Below, piece after piece: positions 36,069-45,121 of a stretch of 64,000 bases of DNA. The notes under the pieces are model-generated. The model was not told the DNA's origin. It ran no database searches and worked only from the letters and a program-made list of their open reading frames with translations. The stretch's first letter is position 1, and each line of letters begins with the position of its first letter. A program made the position numbers and the translations under genes. This DNA is from Alloyangia pacifica. Lineage in GTDB: Bacteria > Pseudomonadota > Alphaproteobacteria > Rhodobacterales > Rhodobacteraceae. The stretch covers positions 186,001-250,000 of the forward strand of contig NZ_CP022191.1 in assembly GCF_003111685.1 (NCBI RefSeq), in the 5' to 3' direction.

Positions 36069-37076
36069 TCACATGGTCACACAGATCTTGCCGAAATGCG
36101 CGCCGCTTTCCTGGTAGCGGAAGGCCTCGGCGAGATCGGCCAGCGCGAAACTGCGGTCGATCACTGGGCGGAGGTTCAGCGCCTCGAGCGCCTTGACGAA
36201 GTCGAGCTGGTGCTGGCGCGAGCCGACGATCAGTCCCTGAAGCCGCTGCTGGCGCGCCATCAACAATGCCGTGGGAATTTCGCCGGAGCGCCCGGTGAGC
36301 ACGCCGATCAGTGCGATATGTGCCCCCGGGCGCCCCGCAACGATGGATTGTGCCAGCGTCGCCGGACCGCCAACCTCGACCACGATGTCAACGCCGCGCC
36401 CGCCGGTGAGGCGGCGCATCTCCTCGCCCCATTCGGGCGTGGTGCGGTAGTTGATCACGTGGTCCGCCCCGAGCGCGCGCAGGCGCTCGAGCTTGGCGTC
36501 GGACGACGAGGTCGCAATCACCGTTGCACCCATCGCCTTGGCAAGCTGAAGCGCGTAGATCGACACGCCGCCGGTTCCCAGCACCGCGACCGTATCGCCT
36601 GCCTTGATCCCCGCATCGACCACCAGCGCGCGCCAGGCGGTCAGCCCGGCGGTGGTGATCGTCGATGCCTCCTCGTGGCTCCAGCCCGCGGGCGCAGGGG
36701 TGAACCAGGAGGCGGGCAGCGTGACCCGCTCACGGGCGTAGCCGTCGCGCCCGTCACCCGGCGTGGTCGAGAAATCGCTAGGGCGATCGTCGCCGGTCTG
36801 CCAGTCGGGGAAGAAGCAGGACACCACAGCATCGCCGGCTGCGAAGCCCTCGACACCTGCGCCGACCGCCTCTATCTCGCCCGCGCCATCGGCCATCGGG
36901 ATCCGACCGTCAGGCAGCGCGCCCTCGACGGCGCAGACCCGGTAGTCGTGGTAGTTCAGCGAACTGGCGCGCAGGCGCACGGTAATTTCACCGGCCGCCG
37001 GAGCCGAAGGCTCCGCGGTGTCGCTCGTGACGAGATTCTCGAGACCGCCCGGCGCTTTGTTTGTCACCTGTTTCAT
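36069..37076 (-). CDS. MDR-family zinc-independent-looking alcohol dehydrogenase/quinone reductase
   Basis: 335-residue medium-chain dehydrogenase/reductase. The N-terminal GroES-like half contains SLNYHDYRVC and the C-terminal Rossmann half VLGTGGVSIYALQLAKAMG. The usual catalytic-zinc Cys and structural four-Cys loop are not seen, so it is more likely a quinone oxidoreductase or enoyl reductase than a classic alcohol dehydrogenase. ATG 37076 follows AAGGAA. It is near the end of the carnitine operon, 119 nt after the aldolase gene; its role there is unknown. Confidence 0.8.
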   Translation of the reverse strand: MKQVTNKAPGGLENLVTSDTAEPSAPAAGEITVRLRASSLNYHDYRVCAVEGALPDGRIPMADGAGEIEAVGAGVEGFAAGDAVVSCFFPDWQTGDDRPSDFSTTPGDGRDGYARERVTLPASWFTPAPAGWSHEEASTITTAGLTAWRALVVDAGIKAGDTVAVLGTGGVSIYALQLAKAMGATVIATSSSDAKLERLRALGADHVINYRTTPEWGEEMRRLTGGRGVDIVVEVGGPATLAQSIVAGRPGAHIALIGVLTGRSGEIPTALLMARQQRLQGLIVGSRQHQLDFVKALEALNLRPVIDRSFALADLAEAFRYQESGAHFGKICVTM

Positions 37077-37195
37077 TGGATTGCCTTCCTTCTGTCTTGG
37101 CCCGCTGGCAGGCCACGCCCACCTTTTCGGCGGATCTAGCGCGCCTCGCCGAGAGTCCATTCCCGAGGCGCTTGCGTAAGAGGCCCGTCGCTCGC

Positions 37196-37936
37196 TCAGC
37201 CGCGGAAGTCGGGGCCGACGCCTTCGATCGAGCGCAGATGCGCCTGCCATTCGAGTTCGAGATCGCCATCTTCCTCGTTCATCTGCACGTACTGCTGGTG
37301 CACCCGGGCGGCGATCTCGTCGTCCACCATGCGCAGCGGCTGGCCGCTGGAGGTGGCGGCGATCTGAATCTCGCAGGCGCGCTCGAGGTAGAACATGTTG
37401 TTGAACATCTCGGCGGCGCTTCGGCCAGTGGCGATGAGCCCGTGGTTGCGCAGCATCAGCACCGGGTGATCGCCGAGGTCCTCGACGATGCGCTCGCGCT
37501 CTTCCAGATCCAGCGCGATGCCTTCGAAGTCGTGGTAGCCGATGCGATTGTGGAACTGCAGCGAAATCTGATTGAGCGGCAGCAGCCCTTCTTCCATGCA
37601 GGAGACCGCCACGCCCGCGCGGGTATGGGTGTGCATGATCCAGGCCGCGTCATGCCGGGTCATGTGCACCGCCGAATGGATGGTGAAGCCCGCCGGGTTC
37701 ACCCGCTGCGGGCTGCCGTCGACCTTGTTGCCGTCGACATCGATCTTCACCAGCGAGGAGGCCGTGATCTCTTCCCAGCGCCAGCCATAGGGGTTGATCA
37801 GGAAATGCCCGTCTTCGCCCGGCACGCGGGCGGTGATATGCGTGTAAATGAGGTCGGTGAATTTATGCAGCGCCGCGAGCCGGTAGCAGGCGGCGAGCTC
37901 TTCGCGGGTCTGTTTCTCTTCAGGGGACATGGTCAT
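37196..37936 (-). CDS. Class II aldolase/adducin-family protein
   Basis: 246 residues with the fuculose-phosphate-aldolase fold. The zinc site is HTHTRAGVAVS plus a later His in LRNHGLIATG, and the early YTHITARVPGEDGHFLINPY is the phosphate-loop region of the family, here without a typical GGN-S phosphate motif. Such non-sugar members often act on oxo acids or as decarboxylases. It is 15 nt downstream of the carnitine dehydrogenase gene, so a role with carnitine side products is possible but unproven. Confidence 0.82.
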   Translation of the reverse strand: MTMSPEEKQTREELAACYRLAALHKFTDLIYTHITARVPGEDGHFLINPYGWRWEEITASSLVKIDVDGNKVDGSPQRVNPAGFTIHSAVHMTRHDAAWIMHTHTRAGVAVSCMEEGLLPLNQISLQFHNRIGYHDFEGIALDLEERERIVEDLGDHPVLMLRNHGLIATGRSAAEMFNNMFYLERACEIQIAATSSGQPLRMVDDEIAARVHQQYVQMNEEDGDLELEWQAHLRSIEGVGPDFRG

Positions 37937-37951
37937 CGGTGTCTCCGGTCT

Positions 37952-39373
37952 TCAGTTGCGTTGGCCGACGGCGCCACCGGCGCCCTCGGCGGGGCGCCCG
38001 GCGTGGGCCGCGGCCAGGGTTTCGAGCGCCTGCGCCACCTGCGGCTCCGGCGGGCATGCGCGGCGCGTGGTGAGGTCGGTGTGAACAAGCAAGGTTTCGA
38101 GCGTGGCCGCAAGGGTCCCATCGGGTTTTATCACCCGGTGGAAGAGTTTCATCTTCTTGCCCGCGCCCTCCAGCACCTGTGTGGTCACCGTCAGGAGGTC
38201 CCCGCGATGCACCTCACTCAGATAGCGGATGCGGGTGTCGACAGTGAAGAAACTCTTGCCCGAGGCGACATAGGCGTCATCCGCGCCCACGAGTTTCATC
38301 AGCCCGTCGGTGGCCCAGGTGCCCAGCTCGAGATAGGCAGCCTCGTTCATGTGACCGTTGTAGTCCGTCCAGGTGACCGGCACCGACTGGCGCAGGGTGA
38401 TCGGCAGACCGTCTTGCTCGCCGCCCCTGTCCAGCAATTTCTCGTGCCGCAGAAGCACCCCACCCGCGCCACTGCCGGTGCGGCGGAGGCCGCGCAGGAT
38501 GGCGACAAGATTGTCGTCGCGCAGCCGCTCCAGCTCCCGGATGCCAAGATGGCCGGACTGGGCGTCGGACTGGCTGCTGATGGTTTCGACAAGCGCCGCA
38601 TCCAGCTCGGGCACATCGGTCAGCTTTGTCCATGGCCAGTCGAGGGTCGGGCTGAACTGCGCGATGTAGCTCTGCATTCCCGCCTCGCCGCCTGCGATGC
38701 GATAGGTCTCGAAGAGCCCCATCTGCGCCCAGCGGAGGCCGAAGCTCATGCGGATCGCGTCATCGATCTCGGCGGTGGTGGCGATGCCGTCCTTCAGCAT
38801 CCACAGTGCCTCGCGCCAGACCGCCTCCTGGAAGCGGTTGCCGATGAAGGCGTCGATCTCCTTGCGCAGTACCAGCGGGTGCATGCCGATCGAGGTAACC
38901 ACCTCGGCGGCCTTGTCGCAAAGTGTCGGATCGCCCGAAATTTCCGCCAGAGGCAGCAGGTAGACCGGGTTGAACGGATGCACCACCACCACCGGCGCGC
39001 CGCCGGAGGCGAGGTCGCTGGCCTTGAAGCCCGAGGTCGAGGACGCGATGAAATCACCCTCGCGCAGCGCCGCGGTGATTTCATCATACACCCTGTGCTT
39101 CAGCTCGAGCCGCTCCGAGACGCTCTCCTGCACCCAGTCCGCGCCCGCCACCGCTTCGGAGATCGAGGTGGCAAAGGTGAGGCTGCCCTCGGGCGGCAAC
39201 GGGCGGGCATAGAGCGCGGGCAGCGCGGCGCGGGCATTGTCCAGCACCTCACCGATCTTGCGCGCGGCTTCGGGATCTGGGTCAAAGACGGCGACGTCCC
39301 AGCCGTTGAGCAGGAAGCGCGCGGCCCAGCCACCGCCGATGACGCCCCCGCCGATGATCGCGGCGCGGCTCAT
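37952..39373 (-). CDS. lcdH: L-carnitine dehydrogenase fused to a hot-dog thioesterase
   Basis: 473 residues. The N-terminal part is a 3-hydroxyacyl-CoA-dehydrogenase-like domain (GGGVIGGGWAARFLLNGWDV; SSTSGFKASDL; VVVHPFNPVYLLP) that oxidises L-carnitine to 3-dehydrocarnitine with NAD. From about residue 335 there is a hot-dog thioesterase domain (VTWTDYNGHMNEAAYLE), matching the betainyl-CoA thioesterase that releases glycine betaine. The start ATG 39373 overlaps the BKACE stop (ATGA). With BKACE it forms a two-gene route from carnitine to glycine betaine and acetoacetate. Confidence 0.9.
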   Translation of the reverse strand: MSRAAIIGGGVIGGGWAARFLLNGWDVAVFDPDPEAARKIGEVLDNARAALPALYARPLPPEGSLTFATSISEAVAGADWVQESVSERLELKHRVYDEITAALREGDFIASSTSGFKASDLASGGAPVVVVHPFNPVYLLPLAEISGDPTLCDKAAEVVTSIGMHPLVLRKEIDAFIGNRFQEAVWREALWMLKDGIATTAEIDDAIRMSFGLRWAQMGLFETYRIAGGEAGMQSYIAQFSPTLDWPWTKLTDVPELDAALVETISSQSDAQSGHLGIRELERLRDDNLVAILRGLRRTGSGAGGVLLRHEKLLDRGGEQDGLPITLRQSVPVTWTDYNGHMNEAAYLELGTWATDGLMKLVGADDAYVASGKSFFTVDTRIRYLSEVHRGDLLTVTTQVLEGAGKKMKLFHRVIKPDGTLAATLETLLVHTDLTTRRACPPEPQVAQALETLAAAHAGRPAEGAGGAVGQRN

Positions 39374-40293
39374 GCCGGAGCCGCGGGGGCGGCGCGCTTC
39401 ACGAGGCCAAGCTGCGCGCGCACCTCTTCCGGCCCGATCAGCGAGGCGCCCATGTTGCTCAGCAGGTTGGCTGCCTTCTCGACAAGCTGCGCGTTGGTCG
39501 CCAGCACGCCACGCTCGAGGTAGATGTTGTCCTCCAGCCCGACCCGGACGTTGCCGCCTGCCAGTGCCGCCGCCGCCACATAGGGCATCTGATCGCGGCC
39601 AAGGCTGAAGGCCGACCAATTCCAGCTCTCGGGCACGTTGTTGACCATCGCCATGAAGGTATTGAGGTCGTTCGGCGCACCCCACGGGACGCCCATGCAG
39701 AGCTGCACCAGCGCCGGGTTTTCCAGCACGCCTTCCTTCACCAGCTGCTTGGCGAACCATAGATGGCCGGTGTCGAAAGCCTCGATCTCGGGTTTTACGT
39801 CGAGCTCGGTCATCTGCTGGCCCATGGCGCGCAGCATGCCCGTGGTGTTGGTCATCACATAATTGCCGTCGCCGAAGTTCATCGACCCGCAGTCGAGCGT
39901 GCAGATCTCCGGCAGGCAGGCGCGGATGTGGGCCATACGCTCGGTCGCGCCCGCCATGTCTGTGTTCGGCGTATCGAGCTGCATCGGCGTCTCGGGATCG
40001 CCGAAGGTCAGATCGCCGCCAATGCCCGCAGTGAGGTTCAGCACCACGTCCACCTCGGACGCGCGGATGCGGTCGGTCACTTCTCGGTAGTAGTCCAGAT
40101 CGCGGCAGGGCGCGCCGGTCTCGGGGTCGCGCACGTGGCAGTGCACGATCGCGGCCCCGGCCCTGGCGGCGTCGATGGCGGCATCGGCGATTTCCTTGGG
40201 CGAGCGCGGTACGAGGTGGCTCTTGTCCTGCGTTGCGCCCGCGCCAGTGATCGCAGCGGTGATGAAGGGTTTGCGGTTCATCTGAAGAGGCAT
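39370..40293 (-). CDS. beta-Keto acid cleavage enzyme (BKACE, DUF849)
   Basis: 307-residue Zn-dependent TIM-barrel enzyme. The metal pair is in IVHCHVRDPETG (His51, His53), and the strands DVVLNLTAGIGGD and EICTLDCGSMNF are typical of DUF849. In the carnitine-type subgroup it transfers the cleaved unit of 3-dehydrocarnitine with acetyl-CoA to give betainyl-CoA and acetoacetate; the neighbouring lcdH supports that substrate. ATG 40293 follows CAGGAG; an in-frame ATG at 40362 lies within caiD. Confidence 0.9.
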   Translation of the reverse strand: MPLQMNRKPFITAAITGAGATQDKSHLVPRSPKEIADAAIDAARAGAAIVHCHVRDPETGAPCRDLDYYREVTDRIRASEVDVVLNLTAGIGGDLTFGDPETPMQLDTPNTDMAGATERMAHIRACLPEICTLDCGSMNFGDGNYVMTNTTGMLRAMGQQMTELDVKPEIEAFDTGHLWFAKQLVKEGVLENPALVQLCMGVPWGAPNDLNTFMAMVNNVPESWNWSAFSLGRDQMPYVAAAALAGGNVRVGLEDNIYLERGVLATNAQLVEKAANLLSNMGASLIGPEEVRAQLGLVKRAAPAAPA

Positions 40294-40312
40294 GGTGTCT
40301 CCTGTCGTCTCG

Positions 40313-41098
40313 TTACCGGCCTTTCCAGACCGGGTCGCGTTTCTCGGCGAAGGCGCGGGCACCTTCCTTTTGGTCCTCGGAGCGGTAGAGCCGCTCGACG
40401 GTTTCGAACTGGCTGCGGGTGATGCGGTTCATCGCGTCCTGGAACTTCATGTCCTCGGCCTCGCGGGCGATCTCCTTGATCGCGGCGAAGACCAGCGGCG
40501 GACCGGCGGCCAGTTCGTCCGCCATCTTGCGCGCCTCGGCCATCAGTTCGGCCCCCGGCACGACGCGGTTGACCAGGCCCCAGCGATGCGCCTCCTCCAC
40601 GTCGAACCAGCGGCCGGTGTAGAGCAGCTCCATGGCGATGTGATAGGGGATGCGCTTGGGTAGCTTGAGGGTCGCCGCATCGGCCACGGTGCCGGATTTG
40701 ATCTCCGGGAGGGCAAAGGAGGCGTGGTCGGCGGCGAAGATGATGTCGGCGCTGATCGCCAGCTCCAACCCACCACCGCAAGCGATGCCGTTGACCGCAG
40801 CGATCACCGGCTTGTTCAGGCCGCGCAGCTCCTGCAGACCGCCGAAGCCGCCCTTGCCATAGTCGCCGTCGGCATCCTCGCCGCTGGCTGCGGCCTTGAG
40901 GTCCCAGCCCGGGCAGAAGAACTTCTCGCCCGCGCCGGTGAGGATCGCCACGCGCAGCTCGGGGTCGTCCCGGAAGTTGGTGAAGATTTCCCCCAGCTCG
41001 CGGCTGGTGGCCATGTCGATCGCGTTGGCCTTGGGCCGGTTCAACGTCACCTCGAGCACCGCGCCACGGCGCTCGGTGAGCACGTTCGAAGAGGTCAT
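40313..41098 (-). CDS. caiD: Crotonobetainyl-CoA hydratase (CaiD-like)
   Basis: 261-residue crotonase that adds water to crotonobetainyl-CoA to form carnitinyl-CoA. It strongly resembles E. coli CaiD: NRPKANAIDMATS, FFCPGWDLKAAA, KPVIAAVNGIACGGGLELA and the identical C-terminal FAEKRDPVWKGR. It overlaps the CoA-ligase gene by 4 nt and lies upstream of BKACE. No CaiB CoA-transferase is present, so CoA loading probably falls to the neighbouring synthetase. Confidence 0.9.
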   Translation of the reverse strand: MTSSNVLTERRGAVLEVTLNRPKANAIDMATSRELGEIFTNFRDDPELRVAILTGAGEKFFCPGWDLKAAASGEDADGDYGKGGFGGLQELRGLNKPVIAAVNGIACGGGLELAISADIIFAADHASFALPEIKSGTVADAATLKLPKRIPYHIAMELLYTGRWFDVEEAHRWGLVNRVVPGAELMAEARKMADELAAGPPLVFAAIKEIAREAEDMKFQDAMNRITRSQFETVERLYRSEDQKEGARAFAEKRDPVWKGR

Positions 41099-43149
41099 TG
41101 TTTCTCTCCCATCCTGATGAGTGCATCCGCCGCCACCACGTCGGAGGCACGGCAGATCAGCGGGTTGATTTCGATTTCATGCAGGCTGTCCGCGTGGGTG
41201 CGGACCAGCTCCTGCACTGCCATGATCGTGTCGAGCACCGCCTCCATGTCCGCCGCCGGACGTCCACGGTAGCCGGTGAGCAGAGCGCCGCTGCGCAGGC
41301 CCCTGAGCGCGCGATGCACCTCCTCGCGGCTGACGGGGACCAGCAGCGAGGCGGTGTCGCGAATGAGTTCGGTGAGGATACCGCCAAGCCCCAGCGTCAG
41401 CACGAAGCCATGCGCCGGGTCGCGGGTCACGCCGATCAGCAGCTCGGCCACGGTGCCGGTGATCATCTCTTCGACGAGAAAGCTCTGCGCGGGCATGCCC
41501 GTCGCCGCCTCCATCACCGCCGCGCGGCAGTCGAGGTTCAGCACCACCGCCCCGGCCTCGGTCTTATGGACGATGCCCTCGCCCTTCAGCACCACCGGGA
41601 AGCCGATGGCAGAGGCGCAGGCTCCGGCGGTCTCGGCACAGTCGGCGCGGTCGGACTTCGGCACCCGGATGCCTGCTGCCGCGAGCAGCGCCTTGGCCTC
41701 CGCCTCGGGATAGATGCGGGTGGCACCATGGCCGTTAAGCGGTATCAGCACCGGCTCGGTTGGTCGGTTGTCGCCCGCGGACCGGATGCCGACCTGTGCC
41801 GCGGCGCCAATCGCGCGCAGTGCCTCGCCCATGCCGCAGAGCGGGGTGATGCCGAGCTCCAGCGCCCGTGCAGCGACCGGCTCGGGCAACCCCTCGGCGA
41901 GCAGCGAAACCAAGGCCATCGGCGTGCCGGTGGTGTGTCTCGTTCGGGCCACCGCGCGCAGCACCTGGTCGTAGTCTGGCGCGGCAAAGCGGTCGTCGCG
42001 CGGGTAGTCGATCACCACGCAGCCGAGCGCCAGGTCGGCGTCGCAAAGGCCGGTGAAAGTGGCTTCCAGCGCCGCCTCGTCGCCCCAGATATATGTGTTG
42101 TAGTCCAAGGGGTTTGCCAGCGCGACCTTCGGGCCGAGCGCGGCCCGCAGAGCGGATTTCTGGGTATCGTCCAGCGTGGGGAAGTCGACGCCCACTGCCT
42201 CGCCCATGTCGGCCATCAGCGAGGCCTCGCCGCCCGAGCAGGACGCCGAGGCGATCCGCGCAGAGGACAGCCCGCCGGTGACATGCAGCAGCTTCAGCGT
42301 CTCGACCAGCTCCGACGGCGTGGCGACCTGCGCCATGCCGAGCCGGCGCAGCAGCGCCCGCGCCCCGGCATCGCTGCCGGTGAGCGAGGCGGTGTGCGAG
42401 ATTGCCGCCTCCTGCGCCTGCTGCGACGCTCCGACCTTCAGCGCGACGATGGGCTTGCCCAGCTCCTGCGCGCGGCGGGCCAGCCCCTCGAAGGCGGGCA
42501 GATCGCTGATCCCCTCAATGTGCAGCCCAAGCGCGGTGATGCGTGGGTCTTCCAGCAGCGCGATGCCGAGATCGGCCATGGAGGTCTGCGCCTGATTGCC
42601 CGCCGCCACGACCGCGGCCAGCGGCAGCCCGCGGCGCTGCATTGTGAGGTTGATCAGCACGTTGGACGACTGGCCAATGACGGCGACGCCGCTCTCCACC
42701 GGCGACATGCCGTGCCGGTCGGGCCAGAGCGCCACGCCGTCGAGCGCGTTGACCATGCCATAGCAGTTCGGTCCCAGGATCCGCATATTGCCCGCGGCGG
42801 CGACCAACTGCTCCTGCAGGTCATCTCCGTCGGCCAATTCCGAGACCGCCTCGCTGAAGCCGGCGGCAAAGCAGACCGCGCCGCCGCAGCCCATGGCCGA
42901 GAGCTCTCCGGCGATCTGTACCGAAAGCTCGCGGTTGACCCCGATGAAGGCGGCATCCGGAACGCCTGGCAGCGACGAGAGGTCCGGGTAGGCCGGCAGC
43001 CCGCCGACCTCGGATTTCTTGGGGTGCACCGGCCAGATCGGCCCCGAGAAGCCGGTCTCGCGGCACTGGCGCACCACGCTCTCGCACCAGGTACCACCGC
43101 CGATGACGGCGATGGCCTTTGGCGAAAGGAAGCGGCTGAGCGGCTCCAT
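41095..43149 (-). CDS. NDP-forming acyl-CoA synthetase, probable betaine-CoA ligase
   Basis: 684-residue fused alpha-beta acyl-CoA synthetase. In order: a CoA-binding domain (about 6-130, AIAVIGGGTWCESV), a succinyl-CoA-ligase-like part with the phosphohistidine site SHTASLTGSD, and a C-terminal ATP-grasp domain (FPVVLKGEGIVHKTEAGAV; EIEINPL). It would activate gamma-butyrobetaine, crotonobetaine or carnitine with CoA. It is 3 nt from the acyl-CoA dehydrogenase gene and overlaps caiD. The substrate is inferred from the operon only. Confidence 0.85.
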   Translation of the reverse strand: MEPLSRFLSPKAIAVIGGGTWCESVVRQCRETGFSGPIWPVHPKKSEVGGLPAYPDLSSLPGVPDAAFIGVNRELSVQIAGELSAMGCGGAVCFAAGFSEAVSELADGDDLQEQLVAAAGNMRILGPNCYGMVNALDGVALWPDRHGMSPVESGVAVIGQSSNVLINLTMQRRGLPLAAVVAAGNQAQTSMADLGIALLEDPRITALGLHIEGISDLPAFEGLARRAQELGKPIVALKVGASQQAQEAAISHTASLTGSDAGARALLRRLGMAQVATPSELVETLKLLHVTGGLSSARIASASCSGGEASLMADMGEAVGVDFPTLDDTQKSALRAALGPKVALANPLDYNTYIWGDEAALEATFTGLCDADLALGCVVIDYPRDDRFAAPDYDQVLRAVARTRHTTGTPMALVSLLAEGLPEPVAARALELGITPLCGMGEALRAIGAAAQVGIRSAGDNRPTEPVLIPLNGHGATRIYPEAEAKALLAAAGIRVPKSDRADCAETAGACASAIGFPVVLKGEGIVHKTEAGAVVLNLDCRAAVMEAATGMPAQSFLVEEMITGTVAELLIGVTRDPAHGFVLTLGLGGILTELIRDTASLLVPVSREEVHRALRGLRSGALLTGYRGRPAADMEAVLDTIMAVQELVRTHADSLHEIEINPLICRASDVVAADALIRMGEKQ

Positions 43150-43152
43150 GAG

Positions 43153-44313
43153 TCAGGCTCCCAGCGGCCGGAAAATTTCCCGGCTGATGATGTGACGCTG
43201 GATCTCGGACGTGCCGTCCCAGATGCGCTCAACGCGGGCGTCACGCCAGAAGCGTTCGATCGGCAGTTCGTCCATCAGCCCCATGCCGCCGTGGATCTGC
43301 AGCGCGGCGTCGGTGACGCGGGCCAGCATTTCCGAGGCATAGACCTTGGCCGAGGCGATCTCGCGGTTGGCGGGCAGGCCCTGGTCGAGGCGCCATGCGG
43401 AGGAGAGCGTCAGCATGTCTGCGGCATCGATCTCGGTGATCATGTCGGCGATCTGGAAGCTGACGCCCTGGAACTTGCCGATCGGCTGGCCGAACTGCTT
43501 GCGCTCGGCGGCGTATTGCACGGCGTGGTCGAACACCCGGCGGGCGCGGCCCACCGACATGGTCGCCACAGTGATGCGCGTGGCGTAGAGCCATTCGTTC
43601 ATCACCTCGAAGCCGCCATCGACCTCACCCAGCACCTGCGCGTCGGGCAGGCGGCAGTTGTCGAAGTAGAGGATGCAGTTCTTGTAGCCGCGGTGCGAGA
43701 CCGAGTTGTAGCCCTTCGCCACCTCGAACCCGGGGGTGTCGCGATCGACAAGGAAGCAGGTGATGCGCTTCTTGGGGCCGCGCGGGGTCTCGTCGACGCC
43801 GGTGGCAACGAAGACGATGAAGAAATCCGCGTGGTCGGCGCCGGAGATGAAGTGCTTGGAGCCGTTGATCACCCAGTCGCCGCCGTCACGGGTGGCGGTG
43901 CATTTCATACCGCGCACGTCCGAGCCGGCGTCGGGCTCGGTCATCGCCAGCGCGTCCATGCGCTCGCCGCGCACGGCGGGCATCAGGTAGCGCTCCACCT
44001 GCTCGCCCTCACAGGCCATCAGGATGTTTTGCGGGCGGCCGAAGAAGTGGGTCAGCGCCATCGAGCCGCGGCCCAGTTCGCGCTCAACCAGCGCGAACTC
44101 CAGGTGCGACAGGCCCGGCCCGCCAACGCTCTCGGGGAAGTTGGAGGCATAAAAGCCGAGATCGAGGCACTTCTGCTTGATCTCCTGCGCCACCTCTGCG
44201 GGCACCTCGCCGCTGCGTTCGACCACGGCCTCATGCGGGTAGATCTCGTTCTCGACGAAGCTCCGGACGGTGGAGACGATCATCTCCTGTTCTTCGGTCA
44301 GTCCAAAATGCAT
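43153..44313 (-). CDS. Acyl-CoA dehydrogenase, probable gamma-butyrobetainyl-CoA dehydrogenase
   Basis: 386-residue FAD enzyme with the usual three-domain layout: helical N-terminus (LTEEQEMIVSTVRSFVENEI), central beta domain (AMTEPDAGSDVRGM) and C-terminal helical domain (QIHGGMGLMDELPIERFWRD; RIWDGTSEIQRHII). It would convert gamma-butyrobetainyl-CoA to crotonobetainyl-CoA, the substrate of CaiD. I start at ATG 44313, behind GAGGG. The same frame stays open upstream for another 205 codons through an ABC permease fragment, so a longer fused product cannot be excluded. Confidence 0.88.
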   Translation of the reverse strand: MHFGLTEEQEMIVSTVRSFVENEIYPHEAVVERSGEVPAEVAQEIKQKCLDLGFYASNFPESVGGPGLSHLEFALVERELGRGSMALTHFFGRPQNILMACEGEQVERYLMPAVRGERMDALAMTEPDAGSDVRGMKCTATRDGGDWVINGSKHFISGADHADFFIVFVATGVDETPRGPKKRITCFLVDRDTPGFEVAKGYNSVSHRGYKNCILYFDNCRLPDAQVLGEVDGGFEVMNEWLYATRITVATMSVGRARRVFDHAVQYAAERKQFGQPIGKFQGVSFQIADMITEIDAADMLTLSSAWRLDQGLPANREIASAKVYASEMLARVTDAALQIHGGMGLMDELPIERFWRDARVERIWDGTSEIQRHIISREIFRPLGA

Positions 44314-44388
44314 GTCGGACCCTCTTGTTCTGTCGTTGCGTTGGTCTGGGGTTTTGCGGGGTTTCCCGCGCCGCCGAGGCGCGGGAGA

Positions 44389-44928
44389 CAGGATCAGCAG
44401 CACCGAGAGCGTGGCGATCGAGGGGTCGACATTGTCACGCAGGCCCATCCACATGCGGCGTGTCAGGGTGATGGACTCGACCGAGATGACGAAGAGCGTC
44501 ACGCCGATCTCGTCCCAGCTGAGCAGGAAGCACGGGAAGAACGCGTCCAAGAAGCCGAAGCGGATGTTGGGAAGGATCACCCCGAAGACGCGGGTCGGCA
44601 GACTCGCGTCCATGGATTGCCCGGCCAGGTCCATGCGCCGGTCGAGCTCGCTCAGCGACATCATGGCCACGACCACGGCACAAGGCACGATCATCCCCAT
44701 ATGGGCGAGGATCACGCCACCGAGGCTGTCGTAGGCGATCAGGGTGTTCCACTCCGACAGCTTCTTGAGGAAGAAGTAGAGCGTCAGCGACGAAACCACG
44801 GGTGGCGCCACCATGGGCCGCAGCACGAAACCGGTCATCCGCCCCGAGGCGCGCGCGCGCAGCATCCAGATGCCGATGCAGAAGGCGATGGCCAGCGGGA
44901 GGTTGATGGCACAGCGGAATTGTCGCAA
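44389..44928 (-). pseudogene. ABC permease (PotC type) remnant, in frame with the acyl-CoA dehydrogenase
   Basis: About 180 codons match the middle and end of a spermidine/putrescine-type permease: APPVVSSLTLYFFLKKL, then the coupling loop SMDASLPTRVFGVILPNIRF, then FLLSWDEIGVTLFVIS and WMGLRDNVDPSIATLSVLLI. The first third and the last membrane helix are missing. No stop codon separates it from the dehydrogenase; about 25 unrelated codons bridge the two. It probably remains from a lost betaine or polyamine transporter. Confidence 0.8.
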
Positions 44929-45104
44929 CCACGTTTAGGATGTGGCGCCTAAGGCGTGGAACTTCCCTTATTCTTTTTCCGACCGAACGTGCTTCGATCT
45001 GCGTTGTGTTCACCACAATCGCCTCGCTCTTCATTCTTGCCCGTTATGGGACAAGGGTAGGGAGACGAGCACATGGACCGCAAATGAAACTTGTTGACCT
45101 GCGC

Positions 45105-45121
45105 GACAAATAGAATTTGTC
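45105..45121. promoter_or_regulatory. Perfect 17-nt palindrome at the LysR gene end
   Basis: GACAAAT-AGA-ATTTGTC is a perfect inverted repeat with 7-bp arms. It overlaps the stop codon of the LysR gene and lies upstream of the carnitine operon on the same strand. It may be an operator or a weak terminator hairpin. Confidence 0.4.

Noticed and set aside
37061-39523. An 820-codon open frame on the + strand
   Set aside because: It lies opposite the carnitine dehydrogenase and class II aldolase genes, both with intact motifs. The product shows no recognisable fold.
41098-44952. A 1284-codon open frame on the + strand
   Set aside because: It is antisense to the CoA ligase, acyl-CoA dehydrogenase and permease remnant, which have clear motifs. 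High GC gives long stop-free antisense frames; its product is rich in Arg, His, Gly and Asp with no domain.
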